In this document: positions 16,493-25,889 of the stretch, piece by piece
Layout: the number at the start of each line of letters is the position of its first letter
How positions within the stretch are numbered: position 1 is the first letter of the stretch
DNA from: Roseiarcus sp963765375
GTDB taxonomy: Bacteria > Pseudomonadota > Alphaproteobacteria > Rhizobiales > Beijerinckiaceae
DNA: 64,000 bases
Assembly (NCBI GenBank): GCA_963765375.1
Contig: CAVXVZ010000010.1
Location: 1-64,000, forward strand
Reading direction: 5' to 3'
Program-made: the position numbers and the translations under genes
Notes under the pieces: generated by a model
Database searches by the model: none
What the model saw: only the letters and a program-made list of their open reading frames with translations
Told to the model about the DNA's origin: nothing

Positions 16493-18388
16493 CTATAGGC
16501 TGCGAAGAAACGCCACCAGGTCCTGTTCGTCCTGGAGGGAGAGGCCGATGCTAAATCGCGTGTTGTAGAAGGAAACGACGTCAAGCAGTGTTGCCGCGGA
16601 TCCGTCGCTGAAATAGGGCGCCCGAGCAGCGAGCCCGCGCAGTTGGGGCACCGTGAACCGGCCGATGTCGGCGCATTTGCCGGTGATCATGGCCAGCCCG
16701 GGATCGTTGGTGACGACCTTCGGACCCTGATAAACGGTCGTCTTGCCCGAGGCCGTGCAGTCCAGTTCGAAAATCGGCAGCAAGGTCGACGGTTGAGGGA
16801 ACGTGTTTGGCGCGCCGGGAACCGGGGGCGCGCCGGGGGCTGGCGACGTGCCGCCGATCCCGATGTCATGCTGCGCCGCGACGAACGAATCGTTGCCGGT
16901 GTTCACCTGATTGTGGCAGCTCGCGCACGTTCCGAGTTGCTGCGCCTTGACGGCGCCAATATTCGTGAGTCCGGCGACACCGTTGATGGCGAACGTTCGG
17001 GTTTCGAAAGTCACCTCGCCGCGAGCGACGGAGGCGCGCTGCGCGGCGCGATCGGCCGTTGCGGGGAGGCTGGCCCAGTCGTCGAATAGCGGGAAGGTCG
17101 CGCCTGCGGTCTGCGGCGGCAGCCCCGGCATGCCATCCGACAGGTAGATTGGCCCGCCGAGGGCGCCTTTCCCGTTCAGCTGGTGCGCCCACGCGTCCCA
17201 GACTTGCGCGTTGAAGATGCCGAACTCGAACTGCACCATCTGGGCGACCTGGGTATCCGTCGGCGCGTTTTTCGCCTGCGCGTGGCCGAGCGTGGCGTCA
17301 GCGGCCTGATGCTCGAAGGTGGGCTCACGCCCGTCCCACATGATGTTGCCGCTAACGGGGCGGCCCGTGCCGGGGTCGATCACAAAGCCGTCGACATTCA
17401 AGGGCGGCACAGGATTGGGAGGCGGAGATGGCTGTATCGGATCCGTGGCTGGATTTGGGTTGGCCAAGGACAGCTCTACGACGCCCGCTGCCGGTGGCGC
17501 AGCGCCGCCGTTGTCGACGTCCGAGCGTGTGGTTTGGACATACATCAGATTGCCGGCGATGCGCGGACGTCGGTACATGGACAGCGTCGGCACGGGGTTG
17601 CCGTTCGAATCGGGCGGCGCTGCATAGGTTGGATCGGTGTTGCACCCGTCCTTGTTGAACGGAGGCTGAGTGGCCGCCGAATCGGTGGGGTCGTGAAGGA
17701 CCGTGACCGTGAACTCAGGATTGTCTGGGATTGCGAGGAAAATGCGGAACAACCCGCGATCCAGCAGCATCGAATGCGCCGCGCGACCGTTGGAAGGCGC
17801 GACCTTGTTCGGGCAATCTGCGCCGTCCACAGGCGCGAAAATCGGATCGTTGCCGGTGGTTGCGATCCAGCGAGCGTTGATGTTCTCGACGCTCACGCTC
17901 ATCGCGTTCGGCGGCAGATGGCAGGTGACGCAGGTGCGGCCGTTATTGCCTAAGCTCTGAAAGAAAGCGTTGCCCGCGGTCGTCGTCGGGCCGAGCGGCT
18001 GGTACGACGCAGTCCGGCCGCTGGCGTCAGGATCGACCTCATATTCCGGGATGACCGCGGGAACCCCGCCCTGCTGGAAGATTTCAGCCGGTAGCGGCGC
18101 CTGGAGGAACTGGTGAAAAATCTTCTGGAAGTACCGAGGCGTGCGCTGCGGTAGTATCGCTTGCTCCTGGCCGGGCGGGACGGCGATGGGGTTGGGACGG
18201 CCTGTCGGATTGCCCGGCGTATTCGGTTTGAAGGTATCGGCCGTTATTGCCGGCGGCGCCGCCTCGGGCGGAGGTTGTTGTGCCGAGCTGCCCCCCGCAG
18301 CCAGCAGCGCCGAACCCGCCAGCGCGATAAGGAGGGGGACGTGAATGTCCGTTGTGCGCGAACGATTCCAAGTCGAATGCGACTCCAT
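16493..18388 (-). CDS. Large periplasmic di-heme cytochrome c (peroxidase/MauG/RoxA-like)
   Basis: A 631-residue exported protein with a hydrophobic signal segment at about residues 17-36 and a Pro-rich linker. There are two CXXCH haem-attachment sites, CVTCH (153-157) and CASCH (488-492). The C-terminus has the di-haem peroxidase ending (ARAPYFSDGSAATL and a LVAFLRSL finish). The 335-residue spacing between haems is far greater than in small bacterial cytochrome c peroxidases and nearer to the large MauG/RoxA-like group, so oxygenase or peroxidase activity are both open. A TGTGA-N6-TCACA palindrome lies about 100 bases upstream of its start. It is monocistronic as far as can be seen. Confidence 0.85.
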   Translation of the reverse strand: MESHSTWNRSRTTDIHVPLLIALAGSALLAAGGSSAQQPPPEAAPPAITADTFKPNTPGNPTGRPNPIAVPPGQEQAILPQRTPRYFQKIFHQFLQAPLPAEIFQQGGVPAVIPEYEVDPDASGRTASYQPLGPTTTAGNAFFQSLGNNGRTCVTCHLPPNAMSVSVENINARWIATTGNDPIFAPVDGADCPNKVAPSNGRAAHSMLLDRGLFRIFLAIPDNPEFTVTVLHDPTDSAATQPPFNKDGCNTDPTYAAPPDSNGNPVPTLSMYRRPRIAGNLMYVQTTRSDVDNGGAAPPAAGVVELSLANPNPATDPIQPSPPPNPVPPLNVDGFVIDPGTGRPVSGNIMWDGREPTFEHQAADATLGHAQAKNAPTDTQVAQMVQFEFGIFNAQVWDAWAHQLNGKGALGGPIYLSDGMPGLPPQTAGATFPLFDDWASLPATADRAAQRASVARGEVTFETRTFAINGVAGLTNIGAVKAQQLGTCASCHNQVNTGNDSFVAAQHDIGIGGTSPAPGAPPVPGAPNTFPQPSTLLPIFELDCTASGKTTVYQGPKVVTNDPGLAMITGKCADIGRFTVPQLRGLAARAPYFSDGSAATLLDVVSFYNTRFSIGLSLQDEQDLVAFLRSL

Positions 18389-18718
18389 ATCATCCTCCCA
18401 TTTGAGGTCTATCTCCCATTCATTGCCCCGATTCGACGCGAGCCAACCCAGAACCGCCAGTTTTAACTACGTCAAACTGACCGTCGCCGCTGTGATGGGC
18501 GTCACAGTTTAAACACATTGTGGCCCTGAGTTTTCCAAAGAGGCGGCTAAAGCGAGTTCCTTGATTCCGCGTGTCCGGCGAAACCCCCAAGTTCCTGTTG
18601 CTTCCCGGCGCGCCAGTTTTTGTCATGCGTCCCGCTGGCGGCGAACGCCTCGGCGCGCTATATGAAACGGCGTGAAGACGGCGGGACCTTGACTCCCGCT
18701 CGAATGAGGACTTGCTCC
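18389..18718. other. Divergent promoter region between di-heme cytochrome and glutaredoxin genes
   Basis: No gene is visible in these 330 bases. The left part is AT-richer and contains the CRP-type palindrome at 18491-18506. The right part leads into the glutaredoxin gene, whose start has a GAGGA ribosome-binding site. Confidence 0.5.
18491..18506. promoter_or_regulatory. CRP/FNR-type palindrome TGTGA-N6-TCACA
   Basis: TGTGATGGGCGTCACA matches the textbook CRP half-sites exactly (TGTGA and TCACA with a 6-base spacer). It lies 103 bases upstream of the di-heme cytochrome start on the minus strand. A second site of the same form occurs at 37587-37602. Binding by a CRP/FNR-family regulator is inferred from the motif alone. 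Confidence 0.5.
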
Positions 18719-19060
18719 ATGCCGAATGCTCGCGAACGTATCGAGAAGGTGATCTCGGAAAACCCGGTCGTGTTGTTCATGAAGGGAACGCCGGAATTTC
18801 CCCAATGCGGGTTCTCCGGCCAGGTTATCCAGATCCTGGACTATCTCGGCGCGCCGGTAGTCGGCGTCAATGTGCTCGAGGATGCCGACATTCGTCAGGG
18901 AATCAAGGAATACGCCAACTGGCCGACGATTCCCCAGCTCTACGTCAAGGGCGAATTCATCGGCGGGTGCGACATCACGCGCGAGATGTTCCAGTCGGGC
19001 GAGCTCGCAGCGATCCTCGCCGACGCCGGCGTCCCGGTGAAGAGTCAAGCCGGAGCCTGA
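18719..19060 (+). CDS. grxD: Monothiol glutaredoxin (Grx4/GrxD type)
   Basis: A 113-residue monothiol glutaredoxin with the CGFS active site (Cys30, in FPQCGFSGQ), the glutathione-binding WPTIPQLYVKGEFIGGCDI run, and the family's usual length. These proteins coordinate a 2Fe-2S cluster with glutathione and pass clusters on to target proteins in the cytoplasm. The ATG at 18719 is preceded by GAGGA. In many alphaproteobacteria it follows a bolA gene; here none is seen upstream. Confidence 0.95.
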   Translation: MPNARERIEKVISENPVVLFMKGTPEFPQCGFSGQVIQILDYLGAPVVGVNVLEDADIRQGIKEYANWPTIPQLYVKGEFIGGCDITREMFQSGELAAILADAGVPVKSQAGA

Positions 19061-19308
19061 TCGGCTTCCGCCTCGCCCGCAAAGGGGTCGCGCGAACGGT
19101 GGAGGGGCGGGCGAGGGCCTGCTCCGACGACGTGGGTCGACTGAAAACCGGCAGGCGCCGACGAGGGCGCGACGCGACGATCCGCGCCGGACGGATTCCG
19201 CTTCTTGTGGACTTATCCTTTAGACCTATTTGATATGTTTCAATGTGAACGATAGGCTGGCATGTCAGGGGATTCGTCCGCGCCTCTTCGATAACCGGTC
19301 CATCTTTT

Positions 19309-20604
19309 ATGTCTCCAAGCTATCCCTATCAGCTCTACGAGATGGCCCATGCCGCTCTGGCGCCGGCGCGCGCGGTATCCGACGCGACCCATTTCGTCTT
19401 TCGCAATCCCTGGAATCCACTTTCCAACACCGCGCTGGGCAAGAACATCTCGGCCGGCGCGGAATTGTTCGAACGGATGACCCGCCGCTACGGCAAGCCG
19501 ACCTTCGGGCTGCGCGAAATCGAGAGCGACGGCGTCGTCACCCCGGTCCTCGAGGACGTCGTCTGGACCAGGCCGTTCTGCAATCTGCTCCGCTTCGTCC
19601 GTCCCGACTTCCCGGGCGGAGCCCATCAGCCCAAGCTCCTGATCGTCGCGCCGATGTCCGGCCACTACGCGACTTTGCTCCGGGGCACGGTCGAAGCGTT
19701 TCTCCCATATTTCGACGTCTATATCACCGACTGGGCGGACGCGCGCATGGTTCCGTTGGCGGCCGGCTCGTTCGACCTTGACGATTACATCGACACCCTG
19801 CGCGAGGCGCTGGCTCATCTCGGCCCCGGCGTCCACACGATCGGGGTCTGCCAGCCGTCGGTGCCGCTGCTTGCCGCGGCGGCGCTGATGGAGGCCGGCG
19901 GCGACGCCAACGCCCCCGCCAGCATGACCCTCATGGGCGGCCCGGTCGACACGAGACGCAGTCCGACCGAGGTCAACAAGCTTGCCGAGAAGCGCGGCGT
20001 CGAATGGTTCCGCCGCAACTGCCTGCACACCGTGCCATTCCCCTATCCGGGCTTCGGGCGGGAGGTCTATCCGGGCTTCCTCCAGCTCTCCGGCTTCATG
20101 GCGATGAATCTCAACCGCCATGTCAGCGCCCACCTCGACATGTTCAACCATCTGGTTTCCGGCGACGGCGATTCGGCCGAAAAGCACCGCGAGTTCTACG
20201 ACGAATATCTCGCGGTGATGGACCTCGCCGCCGAGTACTACATGCAGACCGTCGAGACGGTGTTCGTGCGCCACGCGCTGCCAAAGGACGAGATGACCCA
20301 CCGCGGGCAGCGGGTCGACCTCGCCGCGATCCGCAAGGCCGGCCTGTTGAGCGTGGAAGGGGAGAAGGACGACATTTCCGGGGTCGGCCAGACCTGCGCC
20401 GCCAATGAATTGTGCGTCAATATTCCCGAATCGAGGAAGCACTATTACCTGGCCGAGGGGGTCGGCCACTATGGCGTCTTCAACGGCTCGCGCTTCCGCA
20501 AGGAGATTGCGCCGCGCATTCGCGAGTTTATCGCCGGAACCGTGGCGGCCGCCAAGCCGCACAAACCAAAGACCAACGGCGCAGGGCGCCTGGCGCGCGG
20601 CTAG
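19309..20604 (+). CDS. phaZ: Intracellular polyhydroxyalkanoate depolymerase
   Basis: A 431-residue intracellular PHB depolymerase of the cysteine-nucleophile type (alpha/beta-hydrolase fold, no signal peptide). The nucleophile is Cys181 in IGVCQPSVP. A later acidic residue and the histidine in EGVGHYGVFNG complete the expected triad. It degrades native storage granules, which implies the organism accumulates polyhydroxybutyrate. The ATG is at the start of the family-typical MSPSYPYQLYE N-terminus. A 250-base gap upstream should hold its own promoter. Confidence 0.93.
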   Translation: MSPSYPYQLYEMAHAALAPARAVSDATHFVFRNPWNPLSNTALGKNISAGAELFERMTRRYGKPTFGLREIESDGVVTPVLEDVVWTRPFCNLLRFVRPDFPGGAHQPKLLIVAPMSGHYATLLRGTVEAFLPYFDVYITDWADARMVPLAAGSFDLDDYIDTLREALAHLGPGVHTIGVCQPSVPLLAAAALMEAGGDANAPASMTLMGGPVDTRRSPTEVNKLAEKRGVEWFRRNCLHTVPFPYPGFGREVYPGFLQLSGFMAMNLNRHVSAHLDMFNHLVSGDGDSAEKHREFYDEYLAVMDLAAEYYMQTVETVFVRHALPKDEMTHRGQRVDLAAIRKAGLLSVEGEKDDISGVGQTCAANELCVNIPESRKHYYLAEGVGHYGVFNGSRFRKEIAPRIREFIAGTVAAAKPHKPKTNGAGRLARG

Positions 20605-20622
20605 CGCGCTCTGCGATAGGCT

Positions 20623-20841
20623 CTAAAAGTCGCTCGCCAGGCCCTTCACCTCCCAGTCGCCGTAGCGGACGGGATCGCGACCGCCCCGGCCATTGAACTC
20701 GCGGGGGCTCTCTGGCTTGGGCTCCGCGCGCCGCGCCGCTGCTTCCTTAAGCGCGCGAAGCGCCGCCGGGGGCAAGTTGCGACGGAGGGGCGGGGGGTCG
20801 GCCAGCGGGCGGGCGGCTGGATCGGGAACCTTGGCGTTCAT
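20623..20841 (-). CDS. DUF1674 protein (SDHAF4-like succinate dehydrogenase assembly factor)
   Basis: A 72-residue protein with the family C-terminus: PREFNGRGGRDPVRYGDWE followed by a short hydrophilic end. Relatives in mitochondria (SDHAF4) bind the flavinated SdhA subunit before complex II assembly. In alphaproteobacteria the gene typically lies next to an rsmB-like methyltransferase gene, as here, where that gene starts about 150 bases away in the opposite direction. The ATG at 20841 gives the usual family length. Confidence 0.88.
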   Translation of the reverse strand: MNAKVPDPAARPLADPPPLRRNLPPAALRALKEAAARRAEPKPESPREFNGRGGRDPVRYGDWEVKGLASDF

Positions 20842-20991
20842 GGCTGCGCTCGCCTCCAGCTTCCGTTTGCGAGAAAATGTCGGCCGCGCTCGGCCTCGCC
20901 TTCCGCCGTCAGCCTGACGCAAGCCCGCGGCGGATTTCGCGTATAGACTTAGTATGGGCGGCCGGCAATTTTGATTCGAGGCGAGGGTCGT

Positions 20992-22356
20992 TTGGCGCGT
21001 CAGTCGCGCGGGTTTCATCCCGGACGTCCCGAGACCCCGGCGCCTCAGCCGCCGGGCATGGCGGCGCGGGTCGCGGCGGCGCGCGCGGTCGCCGAAGCGC
21101 TGACGCTTGCGCGCCCGCTCGAGGAGCGGCTCGCCGCCGACCTTTCGCTGCGCGCGGGCGGCCTCGACGCTCGAGACCGGGCGCTCGCGCGCTCGATCGC
21201 GACCGTCGCCCTCCGCCGCCTCGGCACGATCCGCAAGGCGTTGGCGCGGCGGATGGAAAAGGGAATGCCGAAACGCGGCGGCGGCCTCGAATGGGTGCTC
21301 ATCGTCGCCGCGGCGCAGATCCTGTTTCTCGATACGCCCGATCATGCGGCCGTCGACCTCGCCGTCAAGGCGACGCGCGCCGATCCCGCCAGCGCACCAT
21401 TCGCGGGGCTCGCCAACGCGGTGCTGCGCGCGATCGCCCGCGACCGCGCCCTGATCCTGGCGAGCTCAGATCCGCTCGACGACGATACGCCCGCCTGGCT
21501 CGCCCAGCGCTGGCGGGCGGCTTACGGCGAGAGCACGGCCCGCGCCATCGCCGCGGCGCACGGTTCGGAGCCGACCCTCGACGTCAGCGTCAAGAGCGAC
21601 CCTTCCGGTTGGGCTCAGCGCCTCGGCGGGATCGTGCTGCCGACCGGCTCGGTGCGCCTCGACACCCATCAGGCGGTCGCCGAGCTCGAAGGCTATGCGG
21701 CCGGCGAATGGTGGGTGCAGGACGCCGCAGCGGCGCTGCCGGCGCGGCTTCTTCGGCCCCGCGCGGGCATGCGGATCGTCGATCTCTGCGCCGCGCCGGG
21801 CGGGAAGGCGGCCGAGCTCGCCGCGGCGGGCGCCGAGGTGACGACGGTCGATCGCTCGGCCGAAAGGCTCAAGCTGCTCGCCGCGAATTTCGAGCGCCTG
21901 CGCCTCACCTCCGAGATCGTGGTCGCCGACGCCCTCTCTTTCGACGCGCCGCCGTTCGACGCTGCGCTCCTGGACGCGCCGTGCACCGCGACCGGCACCA
22001 TCCGCCGCCATCCCGACGTCGCCTGGATCAAGCGGCCGGGAGATCTCCCCCCGCTGGTCAGGTTGCAGGCCCAGCTCATCGACAAGGCGATCGCATTGAC
22101 CCGGCCGGGCGGCGCGGTCGTCTACTGCGTGTGCTCGCTCGAACCGGAGGAAGGCGAAGCGCAGATCGCCGCGGTCCTCCGCCGCAATCCCGACGTGCGA
22201 CGCCTGCCCATCGCGGCGGAGGAGATCAGCGGCCTCGCAGAGTGCGTGACGCCTCGGGGAGACATGCGCACGCTGCCCTGCCACTTCTGGGGCGACAACC
22301 CGAGGCGCTCGGGGCTCGACGGATTTTTCGCCGCCCGGCTCGTCAAGGCGGAATAG
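20992..22356 (+). CDS. RsmB-like RNA (cytosine-C5)-methyltransferase
   Basis: About 454 residues. The N-terminus is a NusB-like RNA-binding domain (AVAEALTLARPLEERL onward). The C-terminus is a SAM methyltransferase with DLCAAPGGKAAELA, the first catalytic cysteine in LLDAPCTATGT and the second in VYCVCSLEPEEGE. It probably makes m5C in 16S rRNA. The start is unclear: TTG at 20992 follows a GAGGCGAGGG ribosome-binding site, but TTG 20971 and ATG 21058 are also possible. It is divergent from the DUF1674 gene. Confidence 0.88.
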   Translation: MARQSRGFHPGRPETPAPQPPGMAARVAAARAVAEALTLARPLEERLAADLSLRAGGLDARDRALARSIATVALRRLGTIRKALARRMEKGMPKRGGGLEWVLIVAAAQILFLDTPDHAAVDLAVKATRADPASAPFAGLANAVLRAIARDRALILASSDPLDDDTPAWLAQRWRAAYGESTARAIAAAHGSEPTLDVSVKSDPSGWAQRLGGIVLPTGSVRLDTHQAVAELEGYAAGEWWVQDAAAALPARLLRPRAGMRIVDLCAAPGGKAAELAAAGAEVTTVDRSAERLKLLAANFERLRLTSEIVVADALSFDAPPFDAALLDAPCTATGTIRRHPDVAWIKRPGDLPPLVRLQAQLIDKAIALTRPGGAVVYCVCSLEPEEGEAQIAAVLRRNPDVRRLPIAAEEISGLAECVTPRGDMRTLPCHFWGDNPRRSGLDGFFAARLVKAE

Positions 22357-22377
22357 CGCGACGAAGGCGTCGGCCCG

Positions 22378-22620
22378 TCAGAAGAACGGAAACAGGCCCT
22401 TCCCATGCTGGCGCAGATATTCGGCGGCATCTTCAGACTGGTACCTGGCCTGGTTGTCGTGATTCCAGGCGCGCTCTTTGTTGGTGAGCGACTGCGTCGG
22501 AATCACTGGCCCCCAGCCGACAGTGCCGTAGGAGGACGAAGTGCCCTGCTGGGCGAGAGCCGCGGCTGATGGGAGAGCGAGGGCGGCGCCGAGCCCGATC
22601 CTTGCAATGGCTTTCAACAT
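22378..22620 (-). CDS. Small secreted protein, tandem paralogue A
   Basis: An 80-residue protein with a signal peptide (to about AALAQ). The mature part contains TSSSYGTVGWGPVIPTQS, followed by RAWNHDNQARYQ and a C-terminal LRQHGKGLFPFF. It is clearly related to the gene at 22790-23029, about 170 bases away on the same strand, sharing nearly all Gly, Trp and Tyr positions. I do not recognise the family. No cysteines or membrane helices are present in the mature part, so a soluble periplasmic or secreted role is likely. Confidence 0.75.
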   Translation of the reverse strand: MLKAIARIGLGAALALPSAAALAQQGTSSSYGTVGWGPVIPTQSLTNKERAWNHDNQARYQSEDAAEYLRQHGKGLFPFF

Positions 22621-22789
22621 TGGATTTTTTCCTTTCCGAGACGCGACGCAATGATTTGTCAAACGCTCATACAATCAAGAACACCCAACCGTTGCGGGGT
22701 ATTCGACGTCCTAACGGACGAAGACCGCAAAAGTTTCAAGCGCCGGGCGGCCTATTTTGGCGGGCCATCGGGAAGGAGGCGTCGGCCTG

Positions 22790-23029
22790 TCAGAACGGAA
22801 ACGGGCTCTTCCCGTGCAGGCGAAGCCATTCCGCGCTGTCCTGGGCTTGGTACTTCGACTGATTGGCGTGATTCCACGAGCGGTCGAAGGGCGTCAGCGA
22901 CTGGGTCGGGATATGAGGCCCCCACCCGACGCTGCCATAAGACGAAGACGTGCCCTGTTCGGCGAGAGCCGCAGCCGGCGCAAGCGCGAGCGCGGCGCCG
23001 AAGGCGATCAAAGCGATTGTCTTGACCAT
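22790..23029 (-). CDS. Small secreted protein, tandem paralogue B
   Basis: A 79-residue protein with a signal peptide ending near AALAEQ. The mature part has SSSYGSVGWGPHIPTQS, RSWNHANQSKYQAQ and LRLHGKSPFPF. It is the duplicate of the product at 22378-22620; the signal peptides differ more than the mature parts. The ATG at 23029 follows a GGAGGAAC ribosome-binding site. Its function is unknown; the conserved aromatic and Asn/Gln pattern suggests a fixed fold or ligand site. Confidence 0.75.
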   Translation of the reverse strand: MVKTIALIAFGAALALAPAAALAEQGTSSSYGSVGWGPHIPTQSLTPFDRSWNHANQSKYQAQDSAEWLRLHGKSPFPF

Positions 23030-23223
23030 CGGATGTTCCTCCAAGCCGGTTCGTTTTCGAACCCGTGGCCTTAACGTAAGAAACGCCGGGGCCGGGACAA
23101 TGCCCTTCTGCATAACGTTTCGGTGACCGGAATTTCAGCATCGGCGACAGTTCCTGGGCGGTTCCCTCTATGCTATTGCACCGCAACATAATCCACGCGC
23201 GACGGACTGGGGGCGAGGGGCAT

Positions 23224-24825
<1,602 letters not shown>

Positions 24826-24866
24826 CGCGAGGCGCGCCCGAACAAATCGGACGAGGAGACCAGCCC

Positions 24867-25331
24867 ATGAGCAAACACATTGCCGTTTCGCCCACCGGGG
24901 CGGAAGATCGTCTCGCTATCCGCGAGCTCGTCGAGGCTTACGCACACTGCGCCGACCGTCGTGACGCAAAGGGCCAGATGTCCCTCTTCACCGAGGACAC
25001 TCGCTTCGTCGTGTACATGAACGCCAAGGATCCGACGCCCTCACAGGAGCTGCGCTCGCTTGAGGCGCTCGCTCCAGTCTTCGCGGAGTTGAATAAGCAT
25101 GACGCAACCACCCACTTCCTCGGACAGTGCACAATCTTCACGCTAACCGACGATCGAGCCACCGGCGAGGCCTACTGCCTGGCGCATCACGTCACTGTCG
25201 AGGGCGGGAAACGACGCTTGATGGTCGCGTCACTGCGTTACCTCGACACGTTCGTGAAGATGGACGGCGCGTGGCTGTTTGCGGAGCGCTTGCTCTACGT
25301 CGATTGGCTGGAGGAGCGCTCTCCGTCATGA
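24867..25331 (+). CDS. SnoaL/NTF2-like protein
   Basis: A 154-residue protein with the cone-shaped NTF2-like pattern: an opening helix (RLAIRELVEAYAHCADRRD), the GQMSLFTEDTRFVVY strand, and late strands ending in WLFAERLLYVDWLEE. Members are small ligand-binding proteins or enzymes (isomerases, cyclases, dehydratases), so a specific reaction cannot be named. The ATG at 24867 follows ACGAGGAGA. It may be co-transcribed with purH, 41 bases upstream, but no functional link is evident. Confidence 0.8.
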   Translation: MSKHIAVSPTGAEDRLAIRELVEAYAHCADRRDAKGQMSLFTEDTRFVVYMNAKDPTPSQELRSLEALAPVFAELNKHDATTHFLGQCTIFTLTDDRATGEAYCLAHHVTVEGGKRRLMVASLRYLDTFVKMDGAWLFAERLLYVDWLEERSPS

Positions 25332-25367
25332 CCGGGAGCGATCGTCCGCCGTCGGTGCGATCGCGGT

Positions 25368-25889
25368 CTAGTGGTCGGGCGAGACGATGACCGAAATCCG
25401 GTCGCCCTCGACGCCGCTGAACTGCAGCGCAAGCGGGCGGGACGGCAGGTCGAATTTCACGCTCTTGCGCGTCCCTTCGCATGCCGTCGCGCCGCTGAAG
25501 GCTTTCGGATGCAAATAGGCGTCGCCGTCGAGGACGTCGACCCAGCCCCCCGACGAGATCGTGATCCTGTAGATCCCCGGTTTCGCGGGCGCGGCGAGGG
25601 TGAAATGGCCCGCGAACGTCTGCGCTGATTTCGGCGCTCGTTCCGGCGCCTTCGGCAGTCCGGCGGTGGCCAGCGGCTGAAGCTCAAGCGTCGTCGCCAC
25701 GTTCAAGGGGAGCGGCCCGCCGTTGGCGAGCGAAGGCTTGTCGGCGCGGATGAGCGCGGCGCGCTCGGCTTCGAGCGGCCACTTAAAGCCGCCGCAGCCC
25801 GACCCTTCTTGCGCCCGCGCCAGTCCCGGCGCCGCCGCTAAAGCGACGGCCACGAGCCCGACGGCCACGAGCCATCGGGCTAAGGTCAT
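25368..25889 (-). CDS. Secreted protein of unknown function at the end of the ctpA operon
   Basis: A 173-residue exported protein with a signal peptide of about 26 residues (to LARAQ). The mature part has CGGFKWPLEAERAAL and later a beta-rich part including YRITISSGGWVDVLDG, which looks like a small beta-sandwich. Two cysteines could form a disulphide. It overlaps the end of the second ctpA by 4 bases (ATGA), so it belongs to the envC-ctpA operon. A role at the cell envelope is inferred from position; the family is not recognised. Confidence 0.75.
   Translation of the reverse strand: MTLARWLVAVGLVAVALAAAPGLARAQEGSGCGGFKWPLEAERAALIRADKPSLANGGPLPLNVATTLELQPLATAGLPKAPERAPKSAQTFAGHFTLAAPAKPGIYRITISSGGWVDVLDGDAYLHPKAFSGATACEGTRKSVKFDLPSRPLALQFSGVEGDRISVIVSPDH

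Noticed and set aside
19061..19308. Possible RNA gene upstream of phaZ
   Set aside because: No cloverleaf, conserved RNA motif or strong paired structure could be supported by eye.
20877..22487. 536-residue open frame overlapping the methyltransferase gene
   Set aside because: Arg/Gly/Ala-rich frame-shifted reading of the methyltransferase; the alternative frame has the catalytic motifs.
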